Assembly (NCBI GenBank): GCA_037903355.1 | Contig: JBAJFE010000016.1 | Coordinates: 496,001-560,000, forward strand | Reading direction: 5' to 3' | Origin: Trichuris trichiura | Lineage: Eukaryota > Nematoda > Enoplea > Trichinellida > Trichuridae | Length of the DNA: 64,000 bases | Part shown: positions 1 to 10,510 of the stretch, one piece after another | Layout: every line of letters starts with the position of its first letter | Position numbering within the stretch: the stretch's first letter is position 1 | The notes under the pieces: model-generated | Database searches by the model: none | What the model was told of the DNA's origin: nothing | What the model saw: the letters and a program-made list of their open reading frames with translations, nothing else | Program-made: the position numbers and the translations under genes

Positions 1-804
1 AATCGGCAATTTGTATAAGATCTGCTGGTCACGCGAGGCATTTGGAAAAATCAATGAGTCTGCACCGCATTCGATTAGTGACAGTTACTGTTTGGCGTCA
101 AAACATGGCTCGATTTTTTAAAATACCTGAACATCAACAATATTAAACAACGGCCAAAAGGTTCCATCGGCCGTCGACTTGTACTCGATAGTTGTAGCAA
201 AGTGAAAAGGAATTTTTGACGAGCAAATAAGCATCGCAATATTCAGTGGCTGTTTATCCGAATGCGTAATGAAATGAGTTCACATTTACGATATATACTA
301 GCTGAATATATACGCCTGAATGTTTGATGCTCGGTCAAATGGGACTAAATAAAACAACGAAGTTAACGAGCAAGCGAAAATTTGGAGAGAAGACGCTTAC
401 GATCATCAAAATATTGTTAAGATAAGGATTAGCAGGTACGAGCTGCGTGGTGCACGGAAGAAAAATGTCAGCGGAGCAAAGACTGGAGTTGCGAGTCAAC
501 TAGGCAACGTATGCTTGTTCAGTTAGCGACTGTTTTGTGAGTGAATACCCGAAAAGGCGCTGGGTACCATTAAGAGATTGAAACAGGCCGACAACACGGG
601 ATATGCGGCATAAGATAGGAACTGTGGACAAGAGCATACGATTTCTAAGGTATCCAAGGCTGGTTTATCAGCTAGAGTGCATGTTGTCAGACAGAAGACG
701 TGAAATGAAGACGATATAAATAATCAGCGACATATACGTAGTATATAATGTATAATCGACGATATTATCAACGTGACCGTTTGTTGGCATGGAAAGTGTT
801 CGCA
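1..804. other. No gene recognised
   Basis: No long open frame, RNA gene or known repeat is evident here. The stretch is AT-rich and leads into the tandem duplication that starts at 805. Confidence 0.5.
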
Positions 805-1078
805 ATCACGACGATATGTAAGATATGTGATCAAAATGGGGTGCTTTCCGGCTGAAGCACCCGGAGCGAATACATTACTCGTTCAAAGATTCGTGGTGCC
901 ATCAAGATGCCTGAAGATAACATAGAGAGTTGCGGAAGACGATCACGACGATATGTAAGATATGTGATCAAAATAGGGTGCTTTCCGGCTGAAGCACCCG
1001 GAGCGAACACATTACTTGTTCAAAGGTTCGTGGTGCCATCAAGATGCCTGAAGATAACGCAGAGAGTTGCGGAAGACT
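805..1078. repeat. Two-copy tandem repeat, 137-bp unit, with internal hairpin
   Basis: Units 805-941 and 942-1078 can be aligned base for base by eye with only a handful of substitutions (for example AATGGGG versus AATAGGG, ACTCGTTC versus ACTTGTTC, ACATAG versus ACGCAG). Each unit contains a perfect 8-bp inverted repeat, GGGTGCTT..AAGCACCC, around an 8-nt loop. Both hairpin arms are unchanged between units. I recognise no family. It could be the end of a larger repeat array or of a mobile element. Confidence 0.85.
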
Positions 1079-3890
1079 GACTGACGGATTTGGAAGACTC
1101 GCAAGCCTGATATTCGTCTGTGTCCTTTCGCTTCGTCCATCAACAATATTACAACAGATTTATGCCGTTACGCCTTATGACAATCACCACATCACTGATT
1201 GGCAGTGAACAGACATTTGCTGAAGCCAGAAAACGATATTTTTGCTCTCAGGTGGACTTTCGCTAACAAGGCCAATGGCTCACCTACGGGTAGTGCGCTA
1301 CTTCTTATTCTATCAAGAATCTTGCACCCAGGAGAAATATATGCAACGGAAGCCCGCGTGAAGCCGAGGAACAATATGCGAAGAAAAGGCGGCTGCCAAA
1401 GATGCACTATTTGCAGTGGCAAATTAAAGATATCTACATGGTGGCGTGGCGCTGACGCGAAGAGCGGGAAAATATTTTACACGAAACTGTATAGTAAACT
1501 GCAAAATGTTTTGCTATTTGAAGTTGACGCATTTTTGAATGATTACGAGTGCCCGGCATGGTACAGATATCTGGAGAACTGAAGATAAATAAAAGTATTG
1601 TGTCCTTATGTTCGTTTTTAAGAATTATTAAACGGCATAAATTATTTCTGCTCAGTCTGGTCGCTTGCAACGTTTCTAAGTTCACGTTTGCGGATTTAGT
1701 ACAACCGAGGGGCCGAACTGTACCGTATTAGTGGTATGCAGGTTCTCCACTAAAACTACGTTCCGTACGCCAGAGCATTGTTTTAATGAGCCACGAAAAC
1801 ACGATGTTATTCTTCTAACGTGTCACTGGTAACCTAGACAATCGTTTTGGAAGTATTTGCGGGAGCAAGAATGGCTTTCTGCTCAAATGATGATAAGAAG
1901 AAACAGCTCCTTAACTAAACGAACGAGCAGTTGAGTGGAAATATTTAAATATTTTCTGTGACTTTGGCTTTTTATTACCCGCAGCGCACAGAATTGAATT
2001 CAAGGAAGCTGATTAGCAGATTTCCAAAAAATATGAATAGTTAACTACGCCTTGGTGGAAAACAGCTTTTGTCACTTCGTACGCAAACTATTATTGCCCA
2101 GATATCTTTGTTTGTTGAATAAAAGTTTTCGGCAATACCTTAACGCTGTAAATTATGCCAGTAAAAGTCTGGTCATAACGCGCGTATTTTGGTAAAGCAC
2201 GCTATGCGAATATGATCGCGTTAAGTAGCTATTTCTTGGGGCGCTTCTTGCCGCGTTCAATAAGGTAACCATTTTCGCTTTGATGCATAACTTATCACTC
2301 ATAAAATAAGCGATGTTTTAGACGAAATATAACATACAGAAATTGGTACACTCATGGCTTAAGCTTAAATTTCACAATTTCGCTCACGGCTTTACGACTT
2401 ACAGCGAAACGTGATGAGAGTGCGCAAGAAGGCTTTTTGAGCAAGTATGAATAACTAAACGATTCAATACAATAAAAGGAGTTAGAGGGACGCTTTTATC
2501 AATGAATTGATAAAGCGTTGCCAACATACCGTCCGAAAATCGATCTTTCCTAAACGACTGGAAATACCGTCAAATAAATGCGGAAAGCTACAATTACGTG
2601 ATCCCACAATGCTTTAGGTTTTGACGTCACCAAGCGGATGATGAGTCATGCAAAAATGTCGCTGCCAGTTAGTCAGCTTCCTGTCAATAAGCAGTATTAC
2701 CTCCGCCTTTTGATTGCTGCAAAAAAAACAAAGTGCCTCAAGTAGTTGCCGCGCGTCGCCGGAAAAGAACGCTACTAAACGAATTTGCATACATATTTAA
2801 ATTTGTAAATTCGAAAAAAACGATTGCCTGTTGACAACATAGCTTCCGAAGAGATGTGCGACAAAAATGTATGCATTTTAATGACATAAGCTTGCATTAT
2901 GCTTTTGGCGTAGTTTTAAAAGCTTGTTATGCTAATGAAGAGCTAGAATAGCAACAGACAGCATACAATGCTAACTGCGAGGAGTTTTTTACGCATTATT
3001 TAACATCATAGACTGTTGGTAGAATGTTTATTTACGAACGAGAAACAATAAACGGACATTCGCACATAGTGAGAACGATTAAACAATAGCGACTTGCTTG
3101 GTACACAGTTACAAAGCTGAATGTGCATTTAGAGTTTTTTGTGACGTCCGTGTTGTTTCTTAATGTTATTTTCATTCATCGGAACAATTTGTTTTCTGAC
3201 GCTGCGACGGTTTATTCCAGCAGCTGACAGGCGCGGGCTGCTGCTGTCCAAAGTAAAATTACTCATACGTTCACCGTGTTTGCGCAAGACAAGCTAGGTC
3301 ACATTAAATCAGATAAACTCTTTGGACACTCAACCCTCTGCTTAACCACACGAAGTTAACGAAGTCAATGCCTCACCCAACACGCGTCCCTATTGCTCAA
3401 GGTAAGGACAGTGGGACAGCAAGCCTTTCCTTCTTTCTACGTATAGCGTGAATGCAATTTGGATTAAAAACTGAGGAGGCATTCTCTAGAATTTACATCC
3501 AACGCTTTACACTCTACCCAGCGGGGCCCAGTGTACTAATTATTACAATAAAACGTGCTAACACGTAGAATAAAAAAGTACTGGTTTTCCCGCCGTCCGC
3601 CTTTGGCATTTCTACGTTGTTCTATTACAATTAAGCACAGAGAAAATACCTGATTTGCATAACAACACTTGCAGAGTACGCAATCTTGATATCTGTCTGT
3701 TATTAATGGCGACAGTCGCATTATGGTTTTCCTGAAATATTTAGAAAGTATAAGAGATGAGCCGGATAAAGAAGCATCAGTATACGGCATAATTGTGCGT
3801 CGTTGTACCGTTCGATTCTATTCAGTTTAAGAATATGAAAAAAGTTTTCTAAATTTCACTTCTTAATACGGGACTAAGGATTTTCGTGTT
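1079..3890. other. Intergenic, nothing supported
   Basis: Only short open frames occur, such as 1199-1582 on the + strand (127 codons without an ATG at its start). None shows a recognisable domain or splice structure. No RNA gene or clear repeat was seen. Confidence 0.45.
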
Positions 3891-4145
3891 GCACTCTTTG
3901 TTATACGGAGTATAAGTCCCGTTTAAAAATTTTAATTTCACCTGACTTTTCGGCTCAATCGTCACCCGTCTTCAACGGTCTTAAATTATAGATATAATTT
4001 AATTAACGTCTATAATTTAAGACCGCCATATGCAAATTATGTCTATTATTTAAGACCCCTGAAGACTGGTCACGAGTGACCCGAAAGCTCAGGGGAAATT
4101 AAAATTTTTTAAACAGGACTTACATTCCGTATATGAGAGAGTGCA
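3891..4145. mobile_element. Foldback remnant of a Penelope-like element terminal repeat
   Basis: The arm at about 3891-4000 is an imperfect reverse complement of 4034-4145, so the segment can fold into a hairpin of roughly 110 bp. The inner part has an additional perfect inverted pair (CGGTCTTAAATTATAGA near 3976 against its complement ending near 4024). Both arms carry the hammerhead-like core seen at the ends of the three PLEs in this window. On the + strand, 4059-4086 reads CTGAAGA, a paired stem, then GAAA. On the - strand, 3943-3980 is a more decayed version (TTGAAGA). No coding sequence is left. This looks like two head-to-head PLE terminal repeats without the body. Confidence 0.65.
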
Positions 4146-5046
4146 GTATGAGAAAAGTTCAAAAAATTAATCAATACATCTTTGTGCTACCACTTCTTTT
4201 ATTTATTTACTTTAAGGTCGAGCGCTGGAGTTATCTGACATGCTAGCATATGCGGCAGCGTAAGCTATAAACATGTCATAAGCCCTGGTCAGCTTCAGTG
4301 ACCATTACTGCACCATGGCACGGAGATAGTGACCTTGCGATGGCGAATTATATATTTAAGTCCAGAATTCAAAATACTCTATACCTGTAGTACAGCAGCG
4401 ACACCTCCGCAACAAATATGCCATTCAGTTCGTATCCATAGTTTTGTTGCTGATATATATCCACTGTGTTGACAGACGTGACCTATACTTATACGTCGAA
4501 ATCCATTTTGTTTTTGTTCCATTGTTCGAAGGAATTCACTGGTTCGCTTTCTTCTTTCCATCCATACTTTTTTCTTCTGAAGAGCACCTATCCATTTATT
4601 GCCATTCATCATTTCCATTCTTTGTGCAGTCACTTTAAGGAGCAGCAGTTGGAGTGAACAATTATGTTTAACCATATCTGGCTTATTTCCGCTCGTTGAT
4701 GGCGGTTTTATGTCACGTTGTAATGTCGAGTGCAGAGAGCCTCTTTAATAGGTCTTCAGCTAGCATTACCTTCATAGCGTAAAACTTTTGGATGAAGAGG
4801 CTTGTTGACAGCTTTTGAAAAAAACTCGGTAGTCTAAACGTCTGCCTAAGCCTACAACATAGCGATTGATTAAACACTGACTGCACGAAACTGCGAATGA
4901 TGATTTTATTACAAACGATACACCGAATAAATGTCCCCACATAAACAGGCCTTCGAATTACGATTCTATTAGAAACATCTCACCAAATCACCCTAGATAC
5001 CCAACTACCCATTCCTACCCGCCTACCTCCGGTAAACATTGGGTTT
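4146..5046. other. Intergenic, nothing supported
   Basis: Overlapping short open frames on both strands (4379-4675 minus, 4444-4657 plus) have low-complexity, hydrophobic or Phe/Ser-rich translations and no recognisable domain. I treat this as the 3' flank of the minus-strand gene that ends at 5047. Confidence 0.4.
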
Positions 5047-5778
5047 TCAGCATCCCCATTGGGTTTGCAAGATTAGCTCCATGCGTCGATCAAGAGGCAA
5101 GGCACTCAATTCTGCCAGTATATCCCTTGCCGGATCCAAATGTAGAAACAAAAATTCTGCACAGCCACCAATTTTCCTCAAAGATGGCGTCACCGGCAAC
5201 TCGCCGACTCTGCGCCAATAATCGGGATCGCGATTGTTGGTCGGCCCATTTGGTGTAGGAGAACTTGTTAACGCATCTAATTGCTTCCTGATTGTTTCAA
5301 TGCGGTTCTTGATTTCAGGCGAGTTGCCTCCGGCTTGGCGCGATAGCTGATTTAGTTTTTTGATCGCTGCTTCTCTCAGCTCGCGACAACGCGCGCGATA
5401 TCCGATCCATACGCAAGCGGGAAGCAACAATCTGCCAATAATCTTTGAAAGTTCAGATGTAGTTCTTGCCTCCTCGGCTAACTTCAAAATAGGTAGAAGC
5501 ACCTTGAAGTCTTCCTCCTTTCCTGGTACGTCACTCAGTTTTAAGTGTTTCATTATCTGGTCCGCAGTAGGAAAGGGAACGCAGCGCGAATCTGTTGCCT
5601 CATGACGAGAAGACGTATCATCTAGTATGGTACTTGTGACGTTCTGGGGGACCATCACGCCCTCGCTTTGCTGCCCAACAGCGGAACGGAGCGTAGCTTC
5701 CGAGCCATGAAGGTCAGCCTCCATTTGTTCTTCGGTAAACTCTGTTTGCCCTTCCTTGAGAGGCGGGAATTTCACCAT
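5047..5778 (-). CDS. Unrecognised protein, about 243 aa
   Basis: A single open frame codes for about 243 residues from the ATG at 5778. The frame stays open upstream, but that translation is Phe/Lys-rich and a splice-acceptor-like ATTCAG lies about 18 bases before the ATG, so I chose the internal start. The N-terminal third is acidic and Ser/Thr/Gln-rich. A short hydrophobic patch (IGRLLLPACVWIGY, roughly residues 130-145) is followed by a basic, helical stretch rich in Arg/Lys/Glu that looks coiled-coil-like. A Pro/Asn linker and a YWRRVGELP segment precede a Leu-rich C-terminus. I recognise no family. Coding character is good (mixed composition, regular amphipathic pattern, longest frame in its 9-kb neighbourhood). 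Could be lineage-specific or a fast-evolving member of a known family. Confidence 0.6.
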   Translation of the reverse strand: MVKFPPLKEGQTEFTEEQMEADLHGSEATLRSAVGQQSEGVMVPQNVTSTILDDTSSRHEATDSRCVPFPTADQIMKHLKLSDVPGKEEDFKVLLPILKLAEEARTTSELSKIIGRLLLPACVWIGYRARCRELREAAIKKLNQLSRQAGGNSPEIKNRIETIRKQLDALTSSPTPNGPTNNRDPDYWRRVGELPVTPSLRKIGGCAEFLFLHLDPARDILAELSALPLDRRMELILQTQWGC

Positions 5779-7584
5779 AACGACCAACTTAAATGCCTGA
5801 ATGAATAAAACGCAAATAAAATTCAGACTTTTTTTTATAGACCGCTTATAAAATTTAAAAAAACACGAAACACGAGCGCGGTTATAGGAATGGACCCGCA
5901 ATTTTTGAAAACGGTATCGAAGCGGGCCGCCGGCGGAAACCAAACAAAGTTGCAATTTCCAAACTCGCTATAAAACATTCTGTTACACTTTAAAAACGAG
6001 CAACTGTTCTATGGCTACCCCATTTCCAAGTGGCTCGTCTTCCCGGTCTATTCGCTGACGACTCGTCTAGGCCAGAGCCAAAAGCTTCGGATACAAAATT
6101 CTGGCTTGTAACAACGGGACATATTCCGTAAGAATAAAGTTGCATAGCTACATGAAGAGAGGCTATGGTGTACAATTGTTGCACTTTGCTACTTAGCCGA
6201 TTGGTGACGTGAAGAACCGATGCTAACAGCTTAAAGGGTAAGTTTACTCTATTTTTCCAATTATCGACTTTTTGAGAACAATAGCTGACTTATCTCAAAC
6301 CGGCTCGCGTCAGTAAATTTAAAACACGGATGGTAAGTTATCAAAGGAATAACTGGCCAATGCTGTAGTTGCTGCTACCGTCCCGCTTTCAGCGAACTAT
6401 GTTTATGCCTGTACGGGTGGGTCTTATTTAAATTTCTGTAGTTTAAGCTTTAGGTAGTCAGCTTGTGGCGCCATCTAACATCTCTCTATACTCCGTACCG
6501 CAACGCAAAGGTAAACAGATGTCAAGCAGAAAAAGTGGAAGAATCTGTGGCGTAAAAATGCAGACTTATGTTTAGCGCAGAAAGTGCTAACTTTAACAGA
6601 AGAAATGGCTTCTATTTCGTACAGACTGCTTGCAATAGAAAACAGAGAAACCATCCTTGGTCCTACAAACTTAGAATATGCAAATGCTTTAATAGATAAC
6701 TCTTACCGGCGGACTTTTACCGTCACTGCCTAAACATGAGGACAGCGTTCACTCGGCTTACAGTTGTAGCTTGCGACTGTTACTCGAAGGCGTTCGTAAA
6801 CTCTACTAAATCTTACTTCAACTTTGCAGACTCATCTTTTGAATGAAAAACGGCTGCCTCTGTATTTTTCTTAATAAGAAAATCTTTAAAATTTGCATAA
6901 CAAGCTCTTAGGTTTCAAATATTCATGCAAACAGGCGACAACTGATCTCTCAACTTTTCAAACGAAATGCTCACAGCGATTAGTACCTCAATACCAATCA
7001 TTTCAAAGAAAACTTGACTACGTGCAATGCACCAACAAACAGGAAACGATTCTGCAAACGTGTAAGACTGTGTGCCCTGTTAAGCTCTAAAAACATAGTT
7101 GAACAAAGCGCGGGTCCGTTGGCTTGTAACTCAGTCCATTCAAATTAAAATTACATTCAATAAACCACCTGTCTTAGGCAAACTGCTGAGTGAACGAACT
7201 CTGGAAAGCTCAACGCAAAAACTGCCCTTCCGAATGAAGAGTGACGAAACTCAAAAAAGGGACAATTTTACGCTATGCGATCAGCGCTAATTTACATATT
7301 GTAGATAGCACTTAACCTTAGCGTGAAAATGAGACTGTAGTCCTATCAAGTGCTTCCTATTAGTGCAAAAGTTATTAGCCGCTTTTGTTTCCAGTCACAT
7401 TGCTTGATAAGGTATGAAACCGATAAAAGCCTCTACTTTTCATATGGCCTACATCGATTTAATTTGAATATTAACAGCTTGTTGGTAAGGAGCATTATTC
7501 CTAAACAAGCTGCACTGCCGCCTGTCCTGTAATAGTGGGACTGGAAGACCTTTGATGATTCTATGTACGGATGAACAACTCTAG
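5779..7584. other. Intergenic, nothing supported
   Basis: Only open frames below about 65 codons occur (for example 6893-7090 and 7099-7290). They have no domain signature and no flanking splice signals that would join them into a gene. Confidence 0.4.
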
Positions 7585-7620
7585 CGGGCTTTCGGGACTA
7601 AGACTGCCCCGTCCTTAGCG
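7585..7620 (-). repeat. Decayed PLE end with hammerhead-like hairpin
   Basis: Read on the - strand, this segment parallels the conserved PLE end hairpin: CGCTAAGGACGGGGC, a short loop, then GTCCCGAAAGCCCG. The stem and the GAAAGC remain, while the CTGANGA box is mutated. The flank TGTACGGAT at about 7564 resembles the flank beside the PLE copy at 47.3 kb. No PLE coding sequence is nearby. Likely a very old solo end. Confidence 0.4.
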
Positions 7621-10507
7621 TCATTATTAATGAGAAAGATGGATGTTTCTTGGGTTAAAAGTCAGTCGCGAAATCTTGCGCATCCTTACAAAAGGTGTAT
7701 GTTCAATGTAGAAAATCTTGGCAATAATTACATAACGTTATCGCCCATCTATTTATTTGCAAGCTTAACCGGACGCTTCGACATAGTACTGAAACGTCAA
7801 ACAGTGGAGTCACCAGCCGTTGCTTAGTAAGTAGCTTGTGAGGTCAGCAAACCAAAGTAGGCGTGTAGATTTTTGTAAAGCAAATGATGTGCATATACTT
7901 GAGCAATCCTTACCTTCTATTGTTTTGCAACCCAGCTTCTGTACAGAAGAAAGCAAGTAGTAACAAAACAGGAAACTAACCGATTCAACTTCAACTTATA
8001 CAGTTAGACACCTGCTGACAGTAGTCATAATAATATCATTGCAATAAACTTCTTACCGCCAGCGGAATTAAAGAAAGTAGGAAAACTCGTTTCACAATTC
8101 TGTGACTACATTATTCGGTTTACTTTTGTTGTTTCCCTTCGCGCTGACCTTGACATATGGCCTAACTTTTGACGCCGCGATTGAATGAGGGAGGCTAATC
8201 AAGATTTGCCGTATCCATCTGCTAAACACTGCCCGTTACTAAATTTGGAAGGGACAATTTTGTCTCTGCATGCTTTTTCTCTGGGAGCAAACAGCCTATA
8301 TCGATTTCGCATGTTGGCAGATAGTTAAACAGCACTGACGGCTAAACACTGTTGAAGTCTACTGCAACGCGTCTGTTCGTCTTTATAAGCGACTAAAAGC
8401 CGCCCTTCGGGAAGGTAAGTTTTCAAACTCTGTTACTAGAACAAAATGCACACGTACTCCTATACTTGGATTGCATCGTAAGGATAATGAAAGTAATTGA
8501 ATTAACGTTGCACCTCTGAGGCACAGCAGAAATGATTGCATTCTGCTTCTTGTATGCTACACAAGCCTAACGCGGCTTGATTAACGTCGAGAGCTAAGCA
8601 TAACGTAATTTATTATTTCGAAACTAAATTTTTAACATATACGCTTTTCAGCACAACGTGGACTAGAAGCCTTTTCCCGCCGATCGGCTGGAAATTCTTT
8701 ATAGATGAATAAAGTCAAAACAAACGCCGACAAGAAAAGCAGCGCTGCTATGAATCAATGCGCATGCAATATTCGCTACGTACGATGAAAACTTCGTCGT
8801 CAACAACAAGCTGCTTGTTACCCTGTAAGTAAAAGGCAAAAATGTAGCGCATCTGTTCACTTATGCAGTAAGGGAAAGTTCTAATTTTTGAAAATGTTTT
8901 AAAAATATTACGACAACATGAGAGAATGACAGAAAACGGATTAAGACCAACGACGCTATGAGTTTCTACGCCTCAACGCAGCAAAGAAGCGACTTTAGGC
9001 ATTGCTATTTTCTATGGCGCATTTATTCGTAGTTCTATTGTCTCAAGAGGCAGGCATTAGGTAACATTAAAGCAAATTTTAATTTATTAGCAATTAATAT
9101 TCGAAATACCTACAAATACCAATAAATCTAAGCTTCTTTGACCGCTTCAGGTAGCGGCGTGGCAGTTCGAATACGTAGCCAAGCAGCCACAAAGCACGAA
9201 AGTATCAACACGTCGACCGAAAAAGGCAGTTTTGAAAACGAATACCACAACCTAGCCGCGATTAGATGCCCTTCAATACCAGTCACAAACCGGAGAATGT
9301 ACTGTAAAAGCGAATCGTCCGCAAAACGATTTTCAGGTACGAATTCAACTAGTTTAGCATTTTCTGTGCTGCGAGGACATTTTCGAGGGAACATTGCGAT
9401 CTCAAGGTTTTGTTTCTTAAAGTAAATTTTACTGCTTGCTCTTACTGAAAACGCCCCGTCAGTCGTAAAATCGAAAAAATTGCTGAATTACCAAAATCCA
9501 CCAAAAAAGATGCGCAGGTTACTCGCAAGTACGTTGTCGGAAACGTTTTTTGTCGATCTGTTGCTCTTTTAAGAGCTGAATGGAACCCCTGGGAGAACCT
9601 CATTTTTTTAAATAGCAAAATTTTACTTTCACCGTTGATTTAAGCGCCTGTTTCGCCGCGCTGAAATTCGGTCTTGCGTCGCTTCGTTTCGGCTAAAGAA
9701 ATCGGTTGCTGTTGCATTATTGGCTTGGTAAGACGCGTGAAATGGAAAAATAAAGTCAGGCAACCTTGCCGGAAGCGCCAGTGTAACGACATGTCAAACT
9801 TTGGTGAAGTTTGGCTGGTTTGAAGCTGTGTTTTAAAACGACGATTTTCGGGCGTCCGGTTGGCTCCTCTTGCGCTCAACATTTTTTTCCTACAATTTCG
9901 CAACGACCAAAAGACTTTCCTTCGCCGCGAGTTCCGGTCGTTTGCTTTTTCGCGCAAGCAACAAAGGTGGTTAAATCGCGTTTTTGTACAAGCCGGGCGG
10001 TAGAGCACGTTAATAAATTTAGAAAAAATACAAAATCGATTTACAGAAAAAGGCGCTTGTATAACTAGCACGACTGAGTATTGGCGGCGAGTAAATGATT
10101 CGCAGGTTACAGTCCCCGTCTAAGCGAAAACATTCGGCACGTACCTGCCCCAGCGGATTGTGAGACGGTCGTCCGGGCCACGTGCGGTTGGAAAAAACTT
10201 GTTGTATGATGTTTTTGTGTTTTGGATTGTGATGGTCGTCTGATCGCGGCGTGGACAAACGCCGCTAGGCCGCCTAGTTCACCTGTTTTGTTTGCCGTTT
10301 CGCCCGCAGCGTTGCCGCATGCGCACTTGCCGTGCCCCATCTACCGTATGGTTAGCCAACTTGGTCCGTACGGGTTTTACTTGTGTGGTCTTCTGATCGG
10401 GTCAAGCAATCCGCGAAGACCGTTCAGGCGGTAGCCAATTTTTCTCTTTGCCGTCCAAGAAGGGATAATTATTTGGGCGCTTGTTGCCTCTTCGTGTATG
10501 ATAATTG
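7621..10507. other. Intergenic and probable CBP upstream region
   Basis: The minus-strand frame 9128-9394 (88 codons, partly hydrophobic) and frames overlapping 9640-10340 are open but show no recognisable domain. The interval 9.6-10.5 kb is clearly more GC-rich than the preceding sequence. It probably includes the promoter and 5'UTR of the CBP gene; no specific promoter element could be identified. Confidence 0.4.
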
Positions 10508-10510
10508 AGC

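Noticed and set aside
1199..1582. 127-codon frame after the tandem repeat
   Set aside because: No ATG at its start, competing frames of similar length on the other strand, no domain.
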